Origin: an uncultured Cetobacterium sp.
GTDB lineage: Bacteria > Fusobacteriota > Fusobacteriia > Fusobacteriales > Fusobacteriaceae
Assembly: GCA_900766645.1 (NCBI GenBank)
Contig: CAAFWD010000163.1
Coordinates: forward strand, 1 to 14,796
DNA length: 14,796 nucleotides
Reading direction: 5' to 3'
Shown: piece by piece, positions 7,441-14,734 of the stretch
How the letters are laid out: the number at the start of each line of letters is the position of its first letter
Numbering within the stretch: position 1 is the first letter of the stretch
Translations under genes and position numbers: made by a program
Notes under the pieces: model-generated
The model's input: only the letters and a program-made list of their open reading frames with translations
The model's database searches: none
Told to the model about the DNA's origin: nothing

Positions 7441-7848
7441 ATGGCGAACTCTTTTAAGCTAGAAATGGTTACACCTTTAGCAAAAATCTTATCACAAGAT
7501 GTTGAGTTTGTAATGATAAGAACAACTGAGGGAGATATGGGTATTCTTGCTAATCACTCTCCATTTGTTTCAGGATTAGCTACAGGAGAAATGAAAATAA
7601 AATCTAACGGAGAAGAGAAACTCTACTACGTTTCAGGTGGATTTATGGAAATTTCTGATAATGTAGTAACAATTTTAGCAGACGAGGCTATGGATGTTAA
7701 AGATATAGACTTAGAAGCTGCTAGAAGAGAAGCTCAGATAGCTAAAGAAAAATTAGATAAAATAGCTGAGGATATAGACTATGCTAATGTTCAAAGAACA
7801 TTAACACAGGCTTTAACTAAAGTAAAATTAGCAGAAAAAATGCTATAA
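7441..7848 (+). CDS. atpC: ATP synthase F1 subunit epsilon
   Basis: The 135-residue rotor subunit sits at the foot of gamma and can inhibit ATP hydrolysis. The N-terminal beta-sandwich (about 1-86) contains the family blocks TEGDMGILANHSPFVSGL (29-46) and YYVSGGFMEI (62-71). The C-terminal two-helix hairpin (about 88-135) has the DLEAARREAQIAKEKL pattern of full-length, potentially inhibitory epsilon subunits. The ATG is two bases after the atpD stop and its site GAAGGGAG (7423-7430) lies inside atpD, suggesting coupled translation. It is the last gene of the operon, three bases before the terminator hairpin. Confidence 0.97.
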   Translation: MANSFKLEMVTPLAKILSQDVEFVMIRTTEGDMGILANHSPFVSGLATGEMKIKSNGEEKLYYVSGGFMEISDNVVTILADEAMDVKDIDLEAARREAQIAKEKLDKIAEDIDYANVQRTLTQALTKVKLAEKML

Positions 7849-7851
7849 TTT

Positions 7852-7880
7852 AAAAAGGATCGGAATTCCGATCCTTTTTT
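7852..7880. terminator. Bidirectional intrinsic terminator between atpC and the sensor kinase gene
   Basis: A perfect inverted repeat has G/C-rich arms GGATCGG (7857-7863) and CCGATCC (7868-7874) around an AATT loop. A run of five A precedes it and six T follow it, extending the stem to 12 pairs. Read rightward it ends the atp operon; read leftward the A-run becomes a T-run, so it can also end the kinase transcript, whose stop codon is at 7887-7889. It sits between two convergent operons. No other terminator is evident in the gap. Confidence 0.93.
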
Positions 7881-7886
7881 GTTTAT

Positions 7887-9251
7887 TTAAAAATAGATAG
7901 TAAATGTAAAAGAGTTTTCATCAATTAAAATTTTATAATTTAAATGACTAAGTTCTAAAATCTTTTTTACTAAAGAAAGGCCCAAGCCGTTTCCATCGAC
8001 TTTTTTATTTAAGGCATTATTCCCTCTTGAAAATGGTTGAAAAATATTTTCTGTATTCAAATTAAGATTTTCATCCAAAGAATTTTTTACAATAAAGCTA
8101 TTTCCGTTTAAATAGATATAAGATGTAGTTCCATCAGGAGAATATTTAAACATATTATGAATTAAATTATTAAAAGTTATTTTTAGTAAACCATAATCTC
8201 CATTTAAAAATACAGGAGTAATGTCTTTTACTATTTCTAAATCTTTTTCAAATTCTAAATAATCATAATTTTCAATAGAATCTTCAACCAATTCTTGTAA
8301 ATTGATTTTCCTTAAGTTAAGTTTGTAGTCAGGAGAGTTTATTTTAGAAAGTGTTAATAAACTTTCAGTTAGACCTTTCATTTCTAAAGATTTTTTTAAG
8401 AGTATTTTATAATATTCTTTTTTCTTAGATTCTTCCACATTGTCTCTAGCTAAAGCTTGAGAATATAAACATAAAACTGATATTGGAGTTTTTAATTCGT
8501 GAGAAGCATTTGAAACAAATGTTTTTAAATTATCCATAGATATAAAAAGATCTTGAGACATTTTATCGAGACTAATGCTTAATTCTTCTAGTTCATCCCC
8601 ACTATTAACAATAATATTTTGTGGATGTTTTAATTGAGATATTTCTTCAGCACTATTTTTTAAAGAAGTTATATTTTTAGTTATTTTTTTAGAAAAAATA
8701 AAAACTAAGATACTACTTATCAGTAAAGAAAATAAACCTATAAAAAAATTAAAAATATAAGCATCGTGAATATGCTCTGACATAACAGAAAGAGAAGATC
8801 TGACACTTAAAAGAATATTATTATCAAGTCTTTCATAATATCTTAAAAAAACAACACCAGAGGTATTATTACTTTCTTTGGAAGTGAAATAACCTTCATT
8901 TTCTTTAAGAGAGTTAAAGATACTAGCTCTAGAGGACATCATATGAGATGACTTCATCATATGTCCATTTTTAGAGTTGTTAATTTTATAAATATCAACT
9001 TTAATCCCAGAAGTATCGTCTATAATTTCAGCTAAAGTTTCAAATTGTTCTTCATTACCAATTACTTTTAAAAGACTATTTTTTGCTGTTAACATTTGTT
9101 CTTTTTTTCTATAAATATAAAATTTATCAAAAAAAAGTAAATTAAATAGAAAACCAGTAAGTAGTGTTAAAAAAACTATTCCAGTGGTTAAAAGGAATAG
9201 TTTTTTAAAAAAATTTAATTTGATAGAAGTATTAATCTGTTTTAAAAACAT
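7887..9251 (-). CDS. Sensor histidine kinase with Met/His-rich extracytoplasmic region
   Basis: This membrane kinase probably phosphorylates the response regulator encoded just upstream. ATG 9251 is chosen, giving 454 residues, because AAGGGG (9265-9260) lies eight bases before it; an in-frame GTG at 9260 would overlap that site. Membrane helices are near residues 18-41 and 164-187, bounding a sensor region of about 120 residues with a Met/His cluster, HMMKSSHMM (97-105). A HAMP-like linker (about 188-240) leads to the phosphoacceptor motif SHELKTP with H251. The ATPase domain has an N-box near NNLIHNMFKYSP (361-372), an F-box IFQPFSRG (403-410) and a G2 box GNGLGLSLVKKI (420-431). The G1 box is degenerate, with VKNS (388-391) in place of the usual D-x-G-x-G. 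The signal is unknown. The start overlaps the regulator gene by 20 bases, implying coupled translation. Confidence 0.93.
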   Translation of the reverse strand: MFLKQINTSIKLNFFKKLFLLTTGIVFLTLLTGFLFNLLFFDKFYIYRKKEQMLTAKNSLLKVIGNEEQFETLAEIIDDTSGIKVDIYKINNSKNGHMMKSSHMMSSRASIFNSLKENEGYFTSKESNNTSGVVFLRYYERLDNNILLSVRSSLSVMSEHIHDAYIFNFFIGLFSLLISSILVFIFSKKITKNITSLKNSAEEISQLKHPQNIIVNSGDELEELSISLDKMSQDLFISMDNLKTFVSNASHELKTPISVLCLYSQALARDNVEESKKKEYYKILLKKSLEMKGLTESLLTLSKINSPDYKLNLRKINLQELVEDSIENYDYLEFEKDLEIVKDITPVFLNGDYGLLKITFNNLIHNMFKYSPDGTTSYIYLNGNSFIVKNSLDENLNLNTENIFQPFSRGNNALNKKVDGNGLGLSLVKKILELSHLNYKILIDENSFTFTIYF

Positions 9252-9888
9252 ATCCAACACCCCTTACACTTTTAATATAATAGTCTAAAGTTCCAAGTTT
9301 TTTTCTAAGTCTTTTTATTATTGTATCAACAGCTCTTTCATCACCAAAGAATTCAAATCCCCAAACTTCATTTAAAAGAGTTTCTCTAGAAAAAATTATA
9401 TTTTGATTTCTAAGAAAAAATTCTAGAAGCTGAGCTTCTCTTCTAGGTAAAATAAAAGACTCTTCAGGTGTTTCCAGTTTGAAAGAATTAAAATCGAAAG
9501 ATAAATTTTTAATTTTAAAAAAAGTATTATTTTCTAGTTTAAAAATTTTTTTAATTTTAATGATTAAGAGTTTAGGAGTAAAAGGCTTTGTAATATAATC
9601 ATCAGCACCAATTTCAAGACCTTTTATCTCATCAAATTCACTATCTCTAGCAGTTACCATAATAATGGGAACTTTAGAAAGAGACTTTATTTCTTTACAA
9701 ATCTCCCAACCGCTTTTTCCAGGAAGGTTGATATCTAGAAGGATTAAGTCAGGATTTTCTTCGTAAAAACTGTCTATAGCAGCATCACCTCTAGATATAA
9801 TAGAAGCTGAAAATCCCTCTTTCTCAAGGGATTCAGCCATAATATTTGCAAGTGCTATTTCATCTTCAATAATAAGAATCTTTTTCAT
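9232..9888 (-). CDS. OmpR/PhoB-family response regulator
   Basis: The 218-residue regulator has a receiver domain (about 1-115) and a winged-helix DNA-binding domain (about 125-216). The acidic pocket is E8/D9, the phosphorylated aspartate D52 (in LLDINLPG), the switch threonine T79 and the conserved lysine K101 in ITKPF. The effector domain ends with the typical RLRKKLG...IKSVRGVGYVF pattern. ATG 9888 follows AAAGGAG (9899-9893). The gene starts 16 bases after der and overlaps the kinase gene, so it is probably transcribed from the pyrophosphatase-YgiQ-der unit unless there is a promoter inside der. Its targets are unknown. Confidence 0.95.
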   Translation of the reverse strand: MKKILIIEDEIALANIMAESLEKEGFSASIISRGDAAIDSFYEENPDLILLDINLPGKSGWEICKEIKSLSKVPIIMVTARDSEFDEIKGLEIGADDYITKPFTPKLLIIKIKKIFKLENNTFFKIKNLSFDFNSFKLETPEESFILPRREAQLLEFFLRNQNIIFSRETLLNEVWGFEFFGDERAVDTIIKRLRKKLGTLDYYIKSVRGVGYVFKTD

Positions 9889-9904
9889 AGAACTCCTTTA
9901 AATA

Positions 9905-11224
9905 TTAACTATTTTTCTTCTCGAAAATAACATCAATAGGAGAACCTTCGAATCCGAAAGCCTCTCTTAATTTATTTTCAATATATCTACCATATGAGAA
10001 GTGAACTAAATCAGGGTAGTTACAGAATAGAACAAACTTAGGTGGTGCAGATGCAGCCTGTACAGCATAGTTAATTTTAACAACTCTACCTTTTCTTGTA
10101 GGTGGATTGTTCATTATAATAGCTTCACTAATAACAGTATTAAGAAGTCCAGTAGAGATTCTCTTGTTATACTCAGCGAAGATCATTTCAGAATGCTCTA
10201 ATAATTTTGTAGTTCTTTGTCCTGTAAGAGCAGATACAAACTCAATTGGAGCATATGATAAGAATGGTAACTCTGCATAAAGTTCCTCTCTCATCTTTTT
10301 CATAGTGTCATTTTTCTTGTTAGGAATAGAGTCCCACTTGTTTATAACTATTATAATAGGTTTTTTCTCTTCATAAGCTATACCAGCGATTCTCTTATCT
10401 TGCTCGGTTAAACCTTCGCTACCATCGATCATCCAGATACAAACGTCAGCTCTTTTGATAGTTTTGATAGCTCTAAGTACAGAGTAGTACTCTAAACTTT
10501 CTTCAACTTTTGATTTTCTTCTGATACCAGCAGTATCGATTAAGATATATTTATTTCCATCAAATTCGATTAAAGTGTCAATAGCATCTCTAGTAGTTCC
10601 AGCGATGTTACTTACAATAGTTCTTTCTTCTCCAGAAAGTCTATTAACTAGAGATGACTTTCCAGCATTAGGTCTTCCAATGATAGCTAACTTTAATCCT
10701 TCTTCCTCTTCATACTCTCCAACAAACTCATCGATAGTTTCAACAACTAAGTCAAGCATATCTCCTAAGTTAACTTTGTGCTCTCCAGAGATAGGGATAA
10801 GGTGCTCAAATCCAAGCCCCCAGAAATCGTAGATATCATCTTGTTGACTTTGGAAGTTATCAATTTTATTAACACAAAGGATAACTGGCTTGTGCTTCTT
10901 TCTTAATAAGTAAGCAATCTCTTCATCTAAAGGGTTTAAACCATTTTTTCCATCAACAACAAAAAGAATAACATCTGCTTCGTTCATAGCAACTTCAGCT
11001 TGTTGTTTAATTTTTGACATCATGAAGTCGTTGTTTCTAGGCTCTAGTCCTCCTGTATCAACAAGAACGAACTCTTTTCCAGCCCACTCAGTCTCTCTAT
11101 ATAATCTATCTCTTGTAACACCTGGTTGGTCGTCGACAATAGCAACTCTATCCCCAACCAATTTATTAAATAATGTTGATTTACCAACATTAGGTCTTCC
11201 AACAATTGCAACAATTGGTTTCAT
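9905..11224 (-). CDS. der: Ribosome-assembly GTPase Der (EngA)
   Basis: The 439-residue protein has the tandem GTPase domains unique to Der, which acts in maturation of the 50S ribosomal subunit. The first G domain has P-loop GRPNVGKS (9-16), DTGG (56-59) and NKID (119-122). The second has GRPNAGKS (183-190), DTAG (230-233) and NKWD (295-298), followed by SAL (331-333). The KH-like RNA-binding domain covers about 350-436. The length is normal. ATG 11224 follows AGGAGGT (11237-11231), a site made by the last two Arg codons and the stop region of the YgiQ gene. The gene is essential in most bacteria, so the unit it belongs to should be expressed in growing cells. Confidence 0.98.
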   Translation of the reverse strand: MKPIVAIVGRPNVGKSTLFNKLVGDRVAIVDDQPGVTRDRLYRETEWAGKEFVLVDTGGLEPRNNDFMMSKIKQQAEVAMNEADVILFVVDGKNGLNPLDEEIAYLLRKKHKPVILCVNKIDNFQSQQDDIYDFWGLGFEHLIPISGEHKVNLGDMLDLVVETIDEFVGEYEEEEGLKLAIIGRPNAGKSSLVNRLSGEERTIVSNIAGTTRDAIDTLIEFDGNKYILIDTAGIRRKSKVEESLEYYSVLRAIKTIKRADVCIWMIDGSEGLTEQDKRIAGIAYEEKKPIIIVINKWDSIPNKKNDTMKKMREELYAELPFLSYAPIEFVSALTGQRTTKLLEHSEMIFAEYNKRISTGLLNTVISEAIIMNNPPTRKGRVVKINYAVQAASAPPKFVLFCNYPDLVHFSYGRYIENKLREAFGFEGSPIDVIFEKKNS

Positions 11225-11228
11225 TTAA

Positions 11229-12932
11229 TTACCTCCTAGTTTTATTAGTTTGCGTGATAATATCTTTTTGTTTTTGTTTTTTTCCATTGTCTTTTTCAAC
11301 AAAAAGTTTTTTTCCATTAAATGGATTTGTTTCTGTGTAATACATTAAAGTTGAATAAGTTGATGGCGTAGGGGTAAAAACTTGTACCTGTTCTGGGCTT
11401 ATTCTAAGCTCAGACGATGCGAATCTTTTTAGATCTAACATATCTTTCTCGTTACAACCTGGGTGTGCAGCAATTAAATAATAAGTTAAAAATTGTTTTT
11501 TATTATGTTTTTTATTAAGTTCATAAAAACGATTTTTAAACTCTTTTAAGATATCTTTTCCTTGTTTCCCCATAAGAGAAAGGATTTTATCCTCAGTATG
11601 TTCAGGTGCAATTTTCATTTGACCAGAAACATGATCTTTTATAATCTCTTCTAGATATTTATCACCAAATTTATTATCATCTAAAATCATATCATATCTA
11701 ATTCCAGATGCAATAAATATTTTTTTAATTTTATCAATTGATTTTAATTTTCTTAAAAGGGATATTTGTTTTGAGTGATTTAATTTTAACGCTGGACAAG
11801 TCTCAGGATATAAACATCTTTTATGAGAACATGAACCATGATTAAGTTTTTTAGTACACTCTAATTGGTACATATTGGCAGTTGGGCCTCCAACGTCAGA
11901 TATGTTTCCTTTAAACCCTTTTGATTTAGAGATATTAGTAACCTCTTTTATAATTGAGTCTTCAGTTCTAGATATAACAGTTCTTCCTTGATGAACAGCT
12001 ATAGCACAGAAATTACACTCACCATAACATCCTCTATGAGTAGTTACGGAATATTTAATTGTATCTAAAGCCTTTACGTGGCCATCTTTCTTATAGTATG
12101 GGTGAACATCTCTTTCAAATTCAAGACCATAGATAGCATCTAAATCTTCAGAAGTGAAATTTTCAGAAGGTGGATTTTGAATATAATATCTATCTCCATG
12201 TTTTTGATATATTCCTTTGGCAGTGACAGGGTCACAGTTTTTATAGAATATTTCAAATGCTTCTACAAAATTTTCTTTTTTTTCAACACATTCCTCATAA
12301 GAAGGTAAAGAAATAAATTCTTCTTTTGCTTCTTTAGAAATATAAGCAAGTCCTCTAATATCTCTCCATTCAGAATTATTTTTTATAGCTCTAGCTAGAG
12401 CTAGCATAGATTTTTCTCCCATACCATACGAAAGAATATCAGCTTTGGCATCAAAAATAATAGAACGTCTAAGAGAATTACTCCAGTAATCATAGTGAGT
12501 AATTCTTCTTAAACTAGCCTCTATTCCACCTAATACAATAGGAATAGGACTGTTTTTAAAGAAACGACGAATTAAGTTAGTGTACTGTATAGAGGCTCTA
12601 TCAGGTCTTCTATTATTTAGACCACCTGGAGTAAAATCGTCATTTTTTCTTTTCTTTTTAGTAGCTGTATAGTTAGCAACCATAGAATCGACACAACCAG
12701 CAGAAACTGCCCAGTAAAGGTTGGGAGCTCCAAGTCTAGTTATATCTTTGTCAGAGTTAATATCTGGTTGAGCGATAACCCCAACTTTAAACCCATGTTT
12801 TACTAACCATTTACCAATAATAGCAGTACCATTATAAGAGGTATCTAGATAAGTATCTCCAGATATCAAAATGATATCTAGAGAATCCCATCCAAGTTTT
12901 CTAACCTCATCCATTGTAGTAGGTAGAAACAC
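11229..12932 (-). CDS. YgiQ-family radical SAM protein
   Basis: The 567-residue protein belongs to the YgiQ (UPF0313) radical SAM family, whose reaction is not established. The N-terminal block FLPTTMDEVRKLGWDSLDIILISGD (2-26) is a hallmark of the family. The [4Fe-4S] and SAM motif is C302-x3-C306-x2-C309 in GCYGECNFC. A second Cys-rich stretch (C359, C368, C373, C379) may bind another cluster or metal; that is inference. The Lys/Arg-rich C-terminal tail is shorter than in the E. coli homologue. GTG 12932 is chosen because it preserves the family N-terminus. Its site AAGGAG (12949-12944) is 11 bases upstream, overlapping the end of the pyrophosphatase gene. It lies four bases before der. Confidence 0.93.
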   Translation of the reverse strand: MFLPTTMDEVRKLGWDSLDIILISGDTYLDTSYNGTAIIGKWLVKHGFKVGVIAQPDINSDKDITRLGAPNLYWAVSAGCVDSMVANYTATKKKRKNDDFTPGGLNNRRPDRASIQYTNLIRRFFKNSPIPIVLGGIEASLRRITHYDYWSNSLRRSIIFDAKADILSYGMGEKSMLALARAIKNNSEWRDIRGLAYISKEAKEEFISLPSYEECVEKKENFVEAFEIFYKNCDPVTAKGIYQKHGDRYYIQNPPSENFTSEDLDAIYGLEFERDVHPYYKKDGHVKALDTIKYSVTTHRGCYGECNFCAIAVHQGRTVISRTEDSIIKEVTNISKSKGFKGNISDVGGPTANMYQLECTKKLNHGSCSHKRCLYPETCPALKLNHSKQISLLRKLKSIDKIKKIFIASGIRYDMILDDNKFGDKYLEEIIKDHVSGQMKIAPEHTEDKILSLMGKQGKDILKEFKNRFYELNKKHNKKQFLTYYLIAAHPGCNEKDMLDLKRFASSELRISPEQVQVFTPTPSTYSTLMYYTETNPFNGKKLFVEKDNGKKQKQKDIITQTNKTRR

Positions 12933-12938
12933 TAATTA

Positions 12939-14546
12939 TCACACTCCTTGAGAAGCAGCCATAAGGAAAGGAACAACCTGTTTCTTCCTAGAAACAACTC
13001 CATCAACCCAAGCTGTATTATTAACAAGCTCAGTGTGGAATCCTCTTTCAACTAAAGCTGGTGATCCTGCTACAAGTAACATAGAACCAGCTTGAACGAT
13101 ATCTGTAATTACAAGTACAGATAGTTGGTATCCATTTGCTTCATTTGTTTTCAACATTACATCTTCAAGAGCTTTTTGTTGATCTAAAACTCCTTTAACA
13201 TCAACAGTATTAACTTGAGAAATTGCAAGTTTAATACCATTCATAGTAAATTCTTTTTGGTCCATAGTTAGGATCTCTTCTGGTGTTTTGTCAGAAAGAG
13301 ATGTACCAGCAATTAGCATTTCCATTCCATACTCTTGGAAGTTTTCAATACCAGAAACTTTAGCAAGTTCAGTAACAGCATCAATATCCTTTTGAGTACA
13401 AGTAGGTGATTTAAACATTAGAGTATCTGATAAAATAGCACTCATCATTAAACCAGCGATCTCTTTTGGTGGAACAATTCCAGCGCTTTTATAAAGATCT
13501 AAAACTATAGTACAAGTACATCCTACAGTTTCAGCATTGATTGCAACAGGCTCATTTGTGTCAAAATTTCCAAACTTATGGTGATCAACAACTTGAACAA
13601 TTTTAGCATCTTTTATTCCATCAACTGATTGAGCAACTTCGTTGTGATCAACTAAAACAACATTTTTTCTAGTGAAGTTGATAAGATTTTTAGTTCTGAT
13701 AGTCCCATATACTTCACCGTTGTTATTAACAACTGGGAAGTTTGTTTGAGATGATTCCTTCATAATATCTTTAATATCAATTAAATAGTCATCTGTTGTA
13801 AATGAGTAAAATTTCTCATTTCCTAAGATAGATAAAATTGAAATTGATTGAGAGATTAGAGGAATAGTTCTAAATAGAGATCCATTAACTCTTAAAATAG
13901 GAGTTTTAGATTCTCTAGGAAGAATGACATCATCATTATCACAACAAAGGATAATCATTTTTACTCCTAAATCGATTAGATCATCAACAGAATCTAATAA
14001 TGTAGTAGTTATAACAATATCTCCAGAGTTTATGTTTCTATACTCACTAACACCTTTTAAGCTAGCTTCGATTTTTCCTGTAGGATATTCGCCACTAACA
14101 ACTTCTCCACTTAAAACTTCTTTTAAATTTTCATATGTTGTATGATATTTAGTGAAAAGATCAACATAATCAATATTTAAATATGCGTTGGCAATATCAG
14201 AAATATGTATCATTCCTTTTAATTGATTTTTGCTATTAACAACAGGTAAACTTGAAAAGTTTTCCTCTGTCATAATTTTAAGTGCTTTTTTTAAAGAATC
14301 TTTATGATTGATCGTTCTTTTTTCAACATGAGTAAGATCTGAAATTTGAGCACTTACTGTTGAAAGTAGTTTAGGTGCTTCTATGTTAAATTTATTTAAA
14401 ACAAATTCAGTTTCCTTACTAATGTTTCCTAGTCTACATGCTTGAACATTTTCTCCTTGTAGCTCTTTTAATTTAGCAAGAGAAAGTGCTGAGCAAATTG
14501 AGTCAGTATCTGGATTTTTGTGTCCAAAAATTAAAGTTGGTTCCAT
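12939..14546 (-). CDS. ppaC: Manganese-dependent inorganic pyrophosphatase with CBS and DRTGG regulatory domains
   Basis: This cytoplasmic family II enzyme splits pyrophosphate to phosphate and pulls biosynthetic reactions forward. The 535 residues are far more than the roughly 310 of the simple form because a regulatory insert follows the N-terminal metal motif. Metal ligands visible are H9, D13 and D15 (GHKNPDTDS), D300 (VLVDH) and D321-H322-H323 (VVDHHKFG). The DHHA2 domain ends with the substrate-binding SRKKQ (519-523). The insert has CBS 1 (about 68-122), a DRTGG domain (about 135-245) and CBS 2 (about 245-295); in characterised relatives these bind AMP, ADP or diadenosine polyphosphates. 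ATG 14546 follows AAGGAG (14562-14557). It is the first gene of the leftward unit. Confidence 0.96.
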   Translation of the reverse strand: MEPTLIFGHKNPDTDSICSALSLAKLKELQGENVQACRLGNISKETEFVLNKFNIEAPKLLSTVSAQISDLTHVEKRTINHKDSLKKALKIMTEENFSSLPVVNSKNQLKGMIHISDIANAYLNIDYVDLFTKYHTTYENLKEVLSGEVVSGEYPTGKIEASLKGVSEYRNINSGDIVITTTLLDSVDDLIDLGVKMIILCCDNDDVILPRESKTPILRVNGSLFRTIPLISQSISILSILGNEKFYSFTTDDYLIDIKDIMKESSQTNFPVVNNNGEVYGTIRTKNLINFTRKNVVLVDHNEVAQSVDGIKDAKIVQVVDHHKFGNFDTNEPVAINAETVGCTCTIVLDLYKSAGIVPPKEIAGLMMSAILSDTLMFKSPTCTQKDIDAVTELAKVSGIENFQEYGMEMLIAGTSLSDKTPEEILTMDQKEFTMNGIKLAISQVNTVDVKGVLDQQKALEDVMLKTNEANGYQLSVLVITDIVQAGSMLLVAGSPALVERGFHTELVNNTAWVDGVVSRKKQVVPFLMAASQGV

Positions 14547-14584
14547 GCAAAATACTCTCCTTTTCTTTTATAAGTCTATTTATT

Positions 14585-14613
14585 ATTTTATCATTTTTTT
14601 AAAAATAGAACAA
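14585..14613 (-). promoter_or_regulatory. Predicted promoter for the ppaC-ygiQ-der-two-component unit
   Basis: On the minus strand TTGTTC (14613-14608) is followed after 17 bases by TAAAAT (14590-14585), preceded by TGA to make an extended -10. The -35 matches the consensus at only three positions, but the extended -10 and exact spacing compensate. It lies about 40 bases before the ppaC start and no better candidate is seen. Confidence 0.6.
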
Positions 14614-14672
14614 CTAAATCTTTACTTTTGTCGTAAAAAAAACATAAAAGGCTGAAGGAAGGAAGTGAATTA

Positions 14673-14701
14673 TAGAAAATAATATATTATTGTGATAAAA
14701 T
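14673..14701 (+). promoter_or_regulatory. Predicted promoter for the tatD-like gene
   Basis: TAGAAA (14673-14678) and TAAAAT (14696-14701) are 17 bases apart, and TGA just before the second makes an extended -10. The TTG start of the gene lies 33 bases downstream. The region is very A/T-rich, so chance matches are possible. Confidence 0.5.
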
Positions 14702-14734
14702 AAGAGAAAATTAAGTTTTAAAGAGGTGAAAAGA

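Larger units (their letters stand above)
14583..14703. repeat. Exact 11-bp inverted repeat covering both divergent -10 elements
   Basis: TTATTTTATCA at 14583-14593 is the exact reverse complement of TGATAAAATAA at 14693-14703, with 99 bases between the arms. Each copy is an extended -10 box (TGATAAAAT) pointing away from the other. The repeat is too far apart and too A/T-rich to suggest an RNA hairpin, so a promoter role is preferred. Confidence 0.7.

Noticed and set aside
9252..9260. Sensor kinase start at GTG 9260
   Set aside because: It would overlap the ribosome binding site AAGGGG (9265-9260), which is correctly spaced for the ATG at 9251.
10575..11228. Two plus-strand frames (10575-10832 and 11022-11228) opposite der
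   Set aside because: Both are antisense to conserved GTPase motifs and encode low-complexity products with no family match that I can see.
14547..14734. Possible small RNA or riboswitch in the divergent gap
   Set aside because: No stable G/C-containing stem or terminator was seen; the bases are explained by two promoters and two ribosome binding sites.
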